Source: Prosthecobacter dejongeii (GTDB lineage Bacteria; Verrucomicrobiota; Verrucomicrobiia; Verrucomicrobiales; Verrucomicrobiaceae). From it: 64,000 bases of DNA. How positions within the stretch are numbered: position 1 is the stretch's first letter; every line of letters begins with the position of its first letter. Shown in pieces: positions 37,269 to 45,481 of the stretch. Both the position numbers and the translations under genes were made by a program. The DNA is taken from the NCBI RefSeq assembly GCF_014203045.1, contig NZ_JACHIF010000005.1, positions 1 to 64,000 of the forward strand, read 5' to 3'. Under the pieces are notes generated by a model. That model ran no database searches. It was not told the DNA's origin and saw only the letters and a program-made list of their open reading frames with translations.

Positions 37269-37997
37269 ATGAATATTTACGAAACCCGCTGCCTGCTCGA
37301 TGAATACCTGCTCTTTCACTACGGGGCCACACACGAGGTGCTGCCCTGGGCGGACGGGCCGCAGTCGGCACTAGGTTTTGCCGTGCGTACGGTGACGGAG
37401 CTGGCGGACTTTTCCCGGCCGTTGGAAACGGCCCTGGACCTGGGCTGTGCCGTGGGCCGTTCATCGTTTGAGCTGGCGAAACGCGCCTCCACCGTGCTGG
37501 GCATGGACTACAGCCACAGCTTTGTGGAAGCTGCGGCCCAGTTGATCCAGCAGGACCTGCCCTACCAGCGGGTGGATGAAGCTGCCGCCACTACGGCCCT
37601 AGTGGCCCAGGTGCCAGCGGATTGCCCACGCGACCGTGTACGGTTTGAGCAGGGCGATGCCATGGATTTGCGGGCTGATTTGGGCAGTTTCGATCTCGTT
37701 CATGCGGCCAACTTGCTGTGCCGCCTTACGGATCCCGCTCTGCTCATCGCCCGGTTGCCAGACTTGGTAAAGCCCGGCGGCCAGCTTTTGCTGACCACGC
37801 CCTGCACTTGGCTGGAGGAGTTCACCCCCCGCGGCCATTGGCCTACGGGCTCCACCCGCGACTGGCTGAAGCAGGAGCTTTCCGCGCATTTCGACCTCGC
37901 ACAGGAAAAGGACCTGCCGTTTCTCATCCGGGAACACGCCCGCAAGTATCAGTGGAGCGTGGCCCTGGGGACGCGCTGGATCCGCAAGCCAGCCTGA
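37269..37997 (+). CDS. Putative 4-mercaptohistidine N1-methyltransferase (OvoA C-terminal type)
   Basis: A 242-residue SAM-dependent methyltransferase from ATG 37269. It begins NIYETRCLLDEYLLFHYGA and has motif I ALDLGCAVGRSSFELA (residues 55-70), which match the C-terminal methyltransferase domain of OvoA. OvoA first makes 5-histidylcysteine sulfoxide; this domain later methylates 4-mercaptohistidine to ovothiol A. Here it is a separate gene with neither the sulfoxide-synthase half nor the beta-lyase (OvoB) adjacent. Such split arrangements exist in the family (TIGR04345). The frame is open upstream to 37200, but the conserved N-terminus starts at 37269. Confidence 0.88.
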   Translation: MNIYETRCLLDEYLLFHYGATHEVLPWADGPQSALGFAVRTVTELADFSRPLETALDLGCAVGRSSFELAKRASTVLGMDYSHSFVEAAAQLIQQDLPYQRVDEAAATTALVAQVPADCPRDRVRFEQGDAMDLRADLGSFDLVHAANLLCRLTDPALLIARLPDLVKPGGQLLLTTPCTWLEEFTPRGHWPTGSTRDWLKQELSAHFDLAQEKDLPFLIREHARKYQWSVALGTRWIRKPA

Positions 37998-38062
37998 GAG
38001 TGGAGGAAACGCGTCTAAGGGCTTGGCAAGCGGCTGGATCGCACAGACAATAGCGGCTGCCC

Positions 38063-38758
38063 ATGCCTCTACGCGACACGTTGCTCAATCTCGCCATCAC
38101 TGCGGTGCTGGTGCTGATGGTCGTGCTGGGAGGCATCCTGCTGAAGGAAAGCCGCCCTTCACCCCCACCAGCCGTGCCTGTCAGGGTGGCAGGTGTGCCT
38201 GGGGAGACCCTGCCGGACGAAGGCGGCAGCCCAAAGGGCAAAGAGGATAAATTCCTCATCTTTCCACGGGCGACCTTGGTGGAAAGCCGCGCCAATGAGG
38301 CGGATACCTTGCGTATCCGTATCGGCAATGAGGAGCACATTTTTGTCCTATATTTCATTGATGCCCTGGAGGCCAGCATGAACCACCCCCAGCGGGTGGC
38401 CGAGCAGGCGCGCTACTTTGGCCGGACGAATGAGAAAGTCATCACCTCCACGGGGGCAGAGGCTGCGGCCTACGTGGCGGAGCTTCTAAAAACCCGGCCT
38501 TTTGAGGTCATCACCCGCTGGGAAAGAGTGCCGAATACCCTGCGCTACTACGCGCTCATCCGTTTTTTACGGGAGGATGGCCAGCGGGTGTACCTCATGG
38601 ATCTGTTGCTGCGCAAAGGTTATGCCCGGCTGGATGGGGTGGATACACCTCTGCCGGGGGATTCACGAGATCTGCCCACTTACCTAGCAGAGCTGATGAG
38701 CCTCTCCCGCAAGGCCCGCGAGGAAAAGCAAGGCGTCTGGGCGAAGGTGGCTTTCTAA
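38063..38758 (+). CDS. Membrane-anchored staphylococcal-nuclease-like protein
   Basis: A 231-residue protein with an N-terminal anchor (about 8-28), a Pro-rich linker and an SNase-like fold from residue about 60. Fold landmarks are RIRIGNEEHIFVLYFID, the AAAYVAELL helix, RYYALIRFLREDGQRVYLMDLLLRKGYARLDG and the terminal SRKAREEKQGVWA helix. Of the three SNase active-site residues only the Glu (in DALEAS) seems kept. The positions of both catalytic Arg look replaced (V in HIFVLYF and Tyr in LRYYAL), so nuclease activity is doubtful. It follows the methyltransferase gene by 65 bases on the same strand. Confidence 0.82.
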   Translation: MPLRDTLLNLAITAVLVLMVVLGGILLKESRPSPPPAVPVRVAGVPGETLPDEGGSPKGKEDKFLIFPRATLVESRANEADTLRIRIGNEEHIFVLYFIDALEASMNHPQRVAEQARYFGRTNEKVITSTGAEAAAYVAELLKTRPFEVITRWERVPNTLRYYALIRFLREDGQRVYLMDLLLRKGYARLDGVDTPLPGDSRDLPTYLAELMSLSRKAREEKQGVWAKVAF

Positions 38759-38771
38759 AGGCCGGTCAACC

Positions 38772-39638
38772 CTACTTCGGTGGCTCGACGCCTTCCGTCA
38801 TCTTGCCTTGTTTCAGGCGAGTGCGCAGCTTTGACCAGAAGTCTTCGTCATCGGCAGAGGGGCCAGACTCAGGCAAATTTGGGTTCGCAGGGCTGGTCGT
38901 GGGCATCGTTGGCAGGGTGGGAACCTTGACGGTCTCGTCACCGCCATCGCTGCGGGCATCGGCCAGGGAGCGGCCATACGGGGCGAAGAGGCCCAGCGGC
39001 ACGGGGTATTTTTGAAAGCTGGTGGGCAGCACCCGGTGCTTGTTGATGAAGTCTGTGGGGCTGTAGTAGTTGGTATTGTCGCGGGCGAACTGGCTGCGGT
39101 TCATGCCGATGCGCAGATTCTTTCGCATCTCAAAGTGCAGGTGCACCAGGTACATGCCGTTGTTGCCGCCCATGGTGCCGACGAGCTGGCCTTTTTCCAC
39201 AGCTTGTCCTACTTTGACCAGTCGCTGCTGGAGGTGGGCAGAAAGGCTGTCCACCATGGCGATTTTGCCCGTTTCATCCCGGTAGGCGTGGCGGATGATG
39301 ATGCAATTTCCCCAGCCGACGCCGACGTTTTCGGAGATGATCACCACACCGCGGGCGGTGGCGTAAATGGGGGCACCGAGGTCGCTGTCGCCGCCGCCTT
39401 TGCCGTTCCAGTCCTCGCCGAGGTGGCCGTTGGGCCAGTAGCCGCGGGATTTGTAGTAGTTGTCGCCGTTGGGCTTGCCCACGGGAAAATCGAAGCCATC
39501 GGCAAGCTGGCAGCGGACGAAGCCGTTGGCTTGGAGTTCAGAAATGCTGAGAAGTAAGCCTAGAGCGACAAACAGCCCAGCACACCATGAAACACGGCGT
39601 GATGGGCTGCTGAAAAATGCTGAGCCGCCGTTCATCAT
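38772..39638 (-). CDS. Exported M23-family (LytM-type) metallopeptidase
   Basis: A 288-residue protein with a signal peptide (about 14-37). The zinc site is present: His72 and Asp76 in GHLGEDWN, His166 and His168 in VHLHFE, with His135 in SLSAHLQ. These enzymes cut peptide bridges in peptidoglycan. The C-terminal 65 residues (from about 222) are low-complexity, Pro/Asp/Ser-rich. Its stop is 13 bases from the stop of the SNase-like gene, so the genes converge. secG lies upstream on the same strand with a 45-base gap, so co-transcription is possible. Confidence 0.93.
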   Translation of the reverse strand: MMNGGSAFFSSPSRRVSWCAGLFVALGLLLSISELQANGFVRCQLADGFDFPVGKPNGDNYYKSRGYWPNGHLGEDWNGKGGGDSDLGAPIYATARGVVIISENVGVGWGNCIIIRHAYRDETGKIAMVDSLSAHLQQRLVKVGQAVEKGQLVGTMGGNNGMYLVHLHFEMRKNLRIGMNRSQFARDNTNYYSPTDFINKHRVLPTSFQKYPVPLGLFAPYGRSLADARSDGGDETVKVPTLPTMPTTSPANPNLPESGPSADDEDFWSKLRTRLKQGKMTEGVEPPK

Positions 39639-39683
39639 GGGGCGGGCAAAGGTCGGTTTGTGCTCGGGAATGACGAGCCTGGA

Positions 39684-40310
39684 TTAAGGGTTGGGGGCTG
39701 CTGGGGCTGGGGTAGCCGGAGCAGAAGGTGCAGCGGGAGCTGGAGCGGCAGGAGCTGGAGCTGCCGGTGCGGCTGGTTTAGGGGCTTCCACGGCTGGGGT
39801 GGTGGCTGCGGCGGGCGCAGGGGCTGCGGCTTCACCGGGCTCCTTCATGGCTGGTTTGGCAGGCTCAGGAGCTTTTGGGGCTTCAGCGGCTGGGGCCGGT
39901 GTGGCTGGCTTTGGAGCTTCAGCAGCGGGTGTCGCTGGGGCTGGGGTGGCTGGAGTTGTGGCAGCCGGGGCGCCAGGGGCAGCGGGGGTGACTTCCACCT
40001 TCGGAGCTTCAGCCGGGGCTGCTGCGGGTGGTGGGGCATCGAAAATGCGCGCATTGGCTTTCTGGGACTGCTTGCGGGTAACCAGCAGAGCCAGGCTCAG
40101 GGTCAGGACAAACAAAGCGACGGCCAGATAGACGGTGAACTTTTGCAAGACGTTCGTGGTCTGTGCGCCAGCGATCTGGGACATCATGCCGTCACCAAAG
40201 GAAGCGCCCAGGCCTTCCTGTTTCGGACGCTGCATGAGGACGATGAGAATGAGGAGGAAGCAAACGAGTACCTCCACCACGGTAAGGGTGCCAATCAAAA
40301 TGTCGACCAT
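39684..40310 (-). CDS. secG: SecG preprotein translocase subunit with a long Ala/Pro tail
   Basis: Starting at ATG 40310, the first 80 residues are typical SecG: one helix (about 2-22, ILIGTLTVVEVLVCFLLILIVL), the MQRPKQEGLGASFGDG loop and a second helix (about 52-74). SecG assists the SecYEG channel during SecA-driven export. After residue about 85 comes a tail of some 120 residues made almost only of Ala, Pro, Glu and Lys (for example APAAEAPKAPEPAKPA), which SecG from model bacteria lacks. The frame is open upstream to 40349, but ATG 40310 begins the conserved helix. The tail should lie in the periplasm or across the envelope. Confidence 0.92.
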   Translation of the reverse strand: MVDILIGTLTVVEVLVCFLLILIVLMQRPKQEGLGASFGDGMMSQIAGAQTTNVLQKFTVYLAVALFVLTLSLALLVTRKQSQKANARIFDAPPPAAAPAEAPKVEVTPAAPGAPAATTPATPAPATPAAEAPKPATPAPAAEAPKAPEPAKPAMKEPGEAAAPAPAAATTPAVEAPKPAAPAAPAPAAPAPAAPSAPATPAPAAPNP

Positions 40311-40612
40311 AAGGGGGCGCGAATATGGGGGATGTGCGTCTTTTGGCAAGCGCCTTCTGGTGGGGAGGCTTTTAAGACGCTCTCAGAGTCTCCGATTAGG
40401 GCGTCAAAATCGTTTCAAAAAGCGGCAGGTGACGATCCCGAAAGGCAGTTATTCACAATGCGTTGGTTTTGAAGGAGTTCATTCGTATTTGGAAAAACTC
40501 TCATCAATGAGTGTCTCATTTACGATTTTAACGCCCAAAAAATTTAATCGATGTGGAACGCTTGGCGCTGCGTTGTGAAACATTCTCCGACCCGTTCTAT
40601 TCCAAAAACACT

Positions 40613-40641
40613 TTGGCTGAACACAAGATGTTGTGCATAAT
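40613..40641 (+). promoter_or_regulatory. Promoter of nrdB-nrdA
   Basis: A -35-like TTGGCT (40613-40618) and a -10-like CATAAT (40636-40641) are separated by 17 bases, about 110 bases before nrdB. The spacer contains the first NrdR-like palindrome. It is the best sigma-70-type match in the region. Confidence 0.65.
40621..40636. promoter_or_regulatory. NrdR box 1 (candidate operator)
   Basis: The 16-base near-palindrome ACACAAGATGTTGTGC is close to the consensus NrdR box (ACACWATATATWGTGT). It lies between the -35 and -10 boxes, where NrdR binding would block transcription when dATP is high. Confidence 0.62.
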
Positions 40642-40653
40642 CCACCCCGGCCA

Positions 40654-40669
40654 GCGCAACATCTGGTAG
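40654..40669. promoter_or_regulatory. NrdR box 2 (candidate operator)
   Basis: The 16-base element GCGCAACATCTGGTAG matches the reverse complement of box 1 at 12 of 16 positions. It lies 17 bases after box 1 (33 bases start to start), close to the usual two-box spacing of about three helical turns. It is weaker than box 1. Confidence 0.55.
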
Positions 40670-40748
40670 TTACCTCTCTCCCTGTTTTCCCGTTCCAAGC
40701 CCCTTAAACTCAACCGTTCCGCACATTTCAACCCGATTCTGACATCTC

Positions 40749-41831
40749 ATGGATAAAATCTACAAAATTGGCAATCGTGAGTTTTTTCTAGACGAAGAAA
40801 AGGCTGAAGAAGCCTTTGCCGCCAAGAAAGTCATCAATGGTCGGCAGACCATGACCTTCAATTTGCTGCCCCTCAAATATCAGTGGGCTTATGATCTTTA
40901 TCGCATCATGAAGGCCAACCACTGGGAGCCGGAAGACATCCAGATGCAGAAAGATGTGGAGCAGTGGCGCTCCCATGAAGTTTCCCAGAACGAGCGCTGG
41001 ATCATCATGATGGGCATCGGTTACTTCAGTGCTGCGGAAGGCATCGTGGGGGACAATGTGCAGCACGTCGTGCGTGAACTGGTCACCGCGCCCGAGTTGA
41101 AGCTGGTGCTGGGCCGCCATGCGCATGAGGAAAACATCCACGCGGATTCCCTCCTGTACATGATTTCCAGTCTGGGCATCAATCCGCATGAGTGCGAGGC
41201 CATGTTCGAGCAGATTCCCACGATCGTGAAGAAAAACGAGTTCGTGACGAAGCACTCGAACAACCTGCGCCGTGACCTGGACCTGACGAAGCTGGAGAAC
41301 AAGCAGCTCCTGGCAAAGAACATCTTTGTCTTCGGTCAGTGCATGGAAGGCACGCAGTTCTACGGCCTCTTCGGCATGATCCTCAGCCTGTATCGCCAGA
41401 ATAAGTTCCCGGGCATCGGCCAGATGTTCCGCTACACGCTGCGCGATGAGTCGAACCACATCGAAGTCTTCCGCAACCTGTTCATGGACCTCATTGAGGA
41501 AAATCCAGACATCTGGACCGCTGAGTTCCGCCAGGATCTGGTGGAGACCATGCGCGAAGCCGTGGCCCTGGAAAAAGAATTCATCCGCGATTGCCTGCCC
41601 GTGAATGCGGTGGGTCTGAGCGCGGCGGAGTTTGAGCTTTACACCGACTTCATCGCTGACCGCCGCCTGGCAGGTTGCGGCCTGCCTGCCCTGAATCCGG
41701 GCGTCACCAATCCGCTGCCTTGGCTGGCGGAGATGATGGACGTGCGCAAGGAGCAGAACTTCTTCGAAGGCAAAGTCACGGACTATCAAAAGTCCTCCTC
41801 CCTGGTCGTCTGCTCGGACGACGATCTGTAA
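40749..41831 (+). CDS. nrdB: Class Ic-like ribonucleotide reductase small subunit
   Basis: A 360-residue R2 protein. Metal ligands are all present: Glu97 (FSAAEGI), Glu128 and His131 (EENIH), Glu200 (CMEGTQ), Glu234 and His237 (ESNHIEV). The position that carries the radical Tyr in ordinary class Ia R2 (four after His131) is Leu135, and Tyr occurs at 137. That is the pattern of class Ic R2 (Phe127/Tyr129 in Chlamydia), which uses a Mn(IV)/Fe(III) cofactor instead of a Tyr radical. The first ligand is Glu rather than Asp, also as in class Ic. The C-terminus ends in an acidic tail (CSDDDL) that should dock onto the large subunit. nrdA follows after 114 bases. Confidence 0.95.
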   Translation: MDKIYKIGNREFFLDEEKAEEAFAAKKVINGRQTMTFNLLPLKYQWAYDLYRIMKANHWEPEDIQMQKDVEQWRSHEVSQNERWIIMMGIGYFSAAEGIVGDNVQHVVRELVTAPELKLVLGRHAHEENIHADSLLYMISSLGINPHECEAMFEQIPTIVKKNEFVTKHSNNLRRDLDLTKLENKQLLAKNIFVFGQCMEGTQFYGLFGMILSLYRQNKFPGIGQMFRYTLRDESNHIEVFRNLFMDLIEENPDIWTAEFRQDLVETMREAVALEKEFIRDCLPVNAVGLSAAEFELYTDFIADRRLAGCGLPALNPGVTNPLPWLAEMMDVRKEQNFFEGKVTDYQKSSSLVVCSDDDL

Positions 41832-41851
41832 TCTCTTCACACTCTCCCGAG

Positions 41852-41897
41852 GGATAGGAAGTTTTCGCTGGAGTCCTCCCGTGCGGACTTCTTATCC
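41852..41897 (+). other. Hairpin in the nrdB-nrdA gap with competing pairings
   Basis: An 11-bp stem with one wobble (41852-41862 with 41887-41897) would close over a loop. A second possible pairing (41870-41876 with 41885-41891) is mutually exclusive with it. It may slow ribosomes, stabilise nrdB mRNA or tune nrdA translation. No T-run follows, so it is not a terminator. Confidence 0.4.
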
Positions 41898-41945
41898 TTC
41901 CCATTGCCTTGGCGTCCCTCGTCAACCTCATCTCCCGCTCCCACC

Positions 41946-44900
41946 ATGATCCAGGACCTTCTCCACGAAGATAAAGCTCTCAAAAAAGTCGCCCATACCC
42001 CGAAAGACCAGAAACCGCGCTTCGAATGGAGCGCGCTGACGGTGGGTGGGGCAGAATCTGCCTCCGCCATCAAGGTGAAGGTGGGTGGGGATGAACGTGA
42101 CTTCGACATGGGCGAAATCGCCGATACCGTGGGCAGTGCCCTGGCGGATCTGTTCATGGCCCGCCAGAAGGAGAGCGACATTTACAATGAGAAGAACCAG
42201 CAGCTCGTGCAGACCATCGCCCGCGCGGTTGCGGATGAGCTGCACCAGCGCACGGCCCAGATTGTCGAGGGAGCCGACAGTCAGGGAGCCCTGAGCGGGA
42301 AGGACATCTACCACTGCATCGAGCGTGCCCTGGTCCGGCACAATGCGCATGACGTGGCCCGCAGTCTGGCGGAGCGCCGCAAACGTACAGAGTACGATAG
42401 CCTCGCCGATAACAATCTGCCCCAGCCGCTGATCGTGAGCACCAAAGTCATCCGCCGCAGCGGCCAGCTCGTCCCTTGGAATCATAACAAGATCGAGATC
42501 GCCGTGCGCAAAGCCTTCCTCTCCATGGAGATGGATTCCTCCCCCGCCGTGCAGGTGGCGGAGGCGGCCAGCCGCTTCGTGGCAGAAGAGGGCAAGCAGT
42601 TCATGCACATCGAAGACGTGCAGAACATCGTGGAAGAAGAGCTGATGAAGCAGGGCTTTTTCAAAGTGGCCCGCGCTTACATCCAGTATCGGGCGCTGCG
42701 CTCGAAGATGCGTGAGCATGACGAGGAAGCCTCCGTGGCCGCCAGCCAGGAAGATCAGGATCAGCAGGCGCTCATCGTCGTCCGCGCCAGCCCTACGGAG
42801 ACTTTCTTCTGGGATGGCCAGGACCTGAAAAAGCGCATTGATTTCGCCATGCTGGGTCTGGATCTCTGCCTGACCCGCAATGAGATCGAGATGGAGCTGC
42901 GTCGCTCCCTGAATTCCGACATCACGCTGGATCACCTGAAGCAGACCGTCATCCTGAATGCGAAGACGCTGATGCAAAAGGACGCGGACTTTGCCAAGTT
43001 CGCCGCGCGTATCCGCCTGAGCTACATTTATGAAGAAGTCCTGGGCTGGGACATCGTGAAAGACGGCATCGAGGCCCTGCGCGACTTCCATCGCCGTGCC
43101 TTCCGCCGGAATCTGGCCCGTGGGGTGGAGATTGACCGCATCAGCCCGCGCCTGCTCGAGTTCGACCTGGACAAACTGGCGGAGGCTCTGGAGCCCACGG
43201 CGGACATGGACTTCGACTTCCTCGGCATCCAGACCCTGTACGATCGCTACCTCATCGTGGATAAGAAGATCAAGCCTAACAAGCGGCTTGAGGCTCCCCA
43301 GCTTTTCTGGATGCGCGTGGCCATGGGCCTCTGCATTCAGGAAAAGGAAAACCCTGAGGACAAGATCATTGCCCTGTACAAGCTGTACAAAGGCCGTCGT
43401 TTCTGCTCCAGCACGCCGACTCTCTTTAACAGCGGCACGCTGCACAGCCAGCTCAGCTCCTGCTACCTCTACAAGGTGGATGACAGCATCGAGTCCATCA
43501 TGATTCGCGGCATCGCGGAAAATGCTTTCCTTTCCAAGTGGGCCGGCGGTCTCGGTGGTTCCTGGACGAGCGTGCGCGGCACGGGTGGTTACATCAAAGG
43601 CACCAATGGTGAAAGCCAGGGCGTCATCCCGTTCCTGAAGCTGCACAATGACCAGCTCATCGCCGTGAACCAGGGCGGCAAGCGCCGTGGCTCTGGCTGT
43701 GCCTACCTGGAAGTGTGGCATAATGATGTGGAAGACTTCCTGCAACTGCGAGTGAATACCGGCGATGAACGCCGCCGCACGCATGACCTGAACACGGCCA
43801 ACTGGATCCCGGATCTGTTCATGAAACGCATGGAGACCCGTGGTACCTGGACGCTGTTCCGCGCCAATGAGGTGCCCGACCTGCACGAGCTGTACGGCAG
43901 CGCTTTTGAAAAACGCTACGTCGACTACGAAGCCCAGGCCAAAGCCGGCAAGATCTTTGGCCGCGAGGTCGAGGCGCTGGACCTGTGGAAGAAGATGCTG
44001 AAGTCCATCTTTGAAACTGGTCACCCGTGGATCACTTTTAAAGATCCGTGCAACGTGCGCAGCCCGCAGGATCACGTGGGGGTCATCCACAGCAGCAACC
44101 TGTGCACGGAGATCACCCTGAACACCAGCGCGGATGAAACCGCCGTGTGTAACCTGGGCTCCGTCCTCATTGACAATCACCTGGACGACGCCGGCAACAT
44201 TGACCACACGAAGCTGCGCGAGACCATCCGCACGGCCGTGCGCATGCTGGACAACGTCATTGACATCAACTTCTACCCCACCGTCGCTGCCAAGACCTCG
44301 AACGAGCGGCATCGCCCCATCGGGCTGGGCGTCATGGGCCTGCAGTATGCCCTCTACCGCAAAGGCATCCCCTTTGCTTCCAAGGAAGCCGTGGAGTTCA
44401 ACGATGAATTCATGGAAGCCGTGGCCTACTACGCCTATGAGGCCAGCAGTGACGTGGCTGCGGAAAAAGGCACCTACTCCACCTACAAAGGCAGCAAGTG
44501 GGATCGCGGTCTGCTCCCGCAGGATACCGTGGACCTCCTGGCCCAGGAGCGTGGGGTGGAGATTGACGTCCCGCGCGGCGGCAAGATGGACTGGAGCGCG
44601 CTGCGCGCCAAGATTGCCAAGCACGGCATGCGCAACAGTAACGTCCTCGCCATCGCCCCCACGGCCACGATTTCGAACATCATGGGCTCCAGCCCGTGTA
44701 TCGAGCCGCTGATGAGCAACATGCTGGTGAAGTCTAACCTTTCTGGCGACTTCATGCTGCTGAACCCCTACCTCATCCGCGACCTCAAAAAGCGCGGCCT
44801 GTGGACTTCTGACATTCAGGAAAAGCTCAAGTACATGGACGGCGAGATCGAAGGCATCGAAGAGATCCCCACCGACCTCAAGCGCCGCTACGCCACCGCC

Positions 44901-45236
44901 TTCAGCATTGACTGGAGCTGGCTCATCGATGCCGCCGCCCGTCGCCAGAAGTGGATTGACCAGTCCCAGTCCGTGAACCTCTTCTGCGGTGAGAGCGACA
45001 TGCGCACCCTTTCCCACATGTATCGCGGTGCCTGGAAAAAAGGTCTCAAGACCACCTACTACCTGCGCACCCGCTCCGCCTCGAACATCGAGAAAAGCAC
45101 CGCCCAAGTGGACAAGGAACTCCGCGGCGTCATCGGCCAAGGCACCTCCAAAGCCGCCGCTTATACGGAGGAGCAGATCCAAGCTTGTTCCATCGAGGCG
45201 ATGCGGAATGGCGGGACGTGTGAGGCTTGTCAGTGA
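41946..45236 (+). CDS. nrdA: Ribonucleoside-diphosphate reductase large subunit
   Basis: A 1096-residue R1 protein that reduces NDPs to dNDPs with the class Ic-like small subunit upstream. One clear ATP-cone allosteric domain lies at about 165-260 (VIRRSGQLVPWNHNKIEIAVRKAF). A degenerate cone precedes it (about 50-150), so dATP feedback is expected. The catalytic core has Cys506 and Cys735 (the redox pair), Asn718, Cys720 and Glu722 of the N-x-C-x-E motif, and the radical-transfer pair Tyr1038-Tyr1039. The chain ends in a Cys pair, CEAC (1092-1095), for reactivation by thioredoxin. ATG 41946 is preferred; the frame extends to 41904. The order nrdB-nrdA is the reverse of that in many bacteria. 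Confidence 0.96.
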   Translation: MIQDLLHEDKALKKVAHTPKDQKPRFEWSALTVGGAESASAIKVKVGGDERDFDMGEIADTVGSALADLFMARQKESDIYNEKNQQLVQTIARAVADELHQRTAQIVEGADSQGALSGKDIYHCIERALVRHNAHDVARSLAERRKRTEYDSLADNNLPQPLIVSTKVIRRSGQLVPWNHNKIEIAVRKAFLSMEMDSSPAVQVAEAASRFVAEEGKQFMHIEDVQNIVEEELMKQGFFKVARAYIQYRALRSKMREHDEEASVAASQEDQDQQALIVVRASPTETFFWDGQDLKKRIDFAMLGLDLCLTRNEIEMELRRSLNSDITLDHLKQTVILNAKTLMQKDADFAKFAARIRLSYIYEEVLGWDIVKDGIEALRDFHRRAFRRNLARGVEIDRISPRLLEFDLDKLAEALEPTADMDFDFLGIQTLYDRYLIVDKKIKPNKRLEAPQLFWMRVAMGLCIQEKENPEDKIIALYKLYKGRRFCSSTPTLFNSGTLHSQLSSCYLYKVDDSIESIMIRGIAENAFLSKWAGGLGGSWTSVRGTGGYIKGTNGESQGVIPFLKLHNDQLIAVNQGGKRRGSGCAYLEVWHNDVEDFLQLRVNTGDERRRTHDLNTANWIPDLFMKRMETRGTWTLFRANEVPDLHELYGSAFEKRYVDYEAQAKAGKIFGREVEALDLWKKMLKSIFETGHPWITFKDPCNVRSPQDHVGVIHSSNLCTEITLNTSADETAVCNLGSVLIDNHLDDAGNIDHTKLRETIRTAVRMLDNVIDINFYPTVAAKTSNERHRPIGLGVMGLQYALYRKGIPFASKEAVEFNDEFMEAVAYYAYEASSDVAAEKGTYSTYKGSKWDRGLLPQDTVDLLAQERGVEIDVPRGGKMDWSALRAKIAKHGMRNSNVLAIAPTATISNIMGSSPCIEPLMSNMLVKSNLSGDFMLLNPYLIRDLKKRGLWTSDIQEKLKYMDGEIEGIEEIPTDLKRRYATAFSIDWSWLIDAAARRQKWIDQSQSVNLFCGESDMRTLSHMYRGAWKKGLKTTYYLRTRSASNIEKSTAQVDKELRGVIGQGTSKAAAYTEEQIQACSIEAMRNGGTCEACQ

Positions 45237-45305
45237 TTCCTCTTCTTTGAATTGGCACACCACGCATCAGCAGATGCACACCACCCAAACACTTTTCAAC
45301 ATAAA

Positions 45306-45335
45306 GGCTCGCCAGTGCGCTAACACTGGCGAGCC
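45306..45335. terminator. Strong hairpin after nrdA, possible terminator
   Basis: A perfect 12-bp inverted repeat (45306-45317 with 45324-45335, 6-base loop), about 70 bases after the nrdA stop. No T-run follows on the plus strand; a short T-rich stretch follows on the minus strand. It may mark a transcript end or an mRNA 3' boundary. Confidence 0.5.
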
Positions 45336-45481
45336 GGATGGTTGGAACATGCTCGTAGCCCAGCAGCAGAACCGTTTTAAGCGGAGCTGTGTAACGTTCT
45401 TTTACGAGACGAAACATGGACAAATAACCGCGCGGCGTCAACCCCTGGGCTTTCATAATTGAATAGAAAGGATTGAAGATT

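Noticed and set aside
40788..41840. A 350-codon open frame on the minus strand opposite nrdB
   Set aside because: Same cause; the plus strand encodes a full R2 with all metal ligands.
41928..45263. A 1111-codon open frame on the minus strand opposite nrdA
   Set aside because: A mirror of the strong codon bias of nrdA; no leader, ribosome site or motif, while the plus strand is a complete R1 protein.
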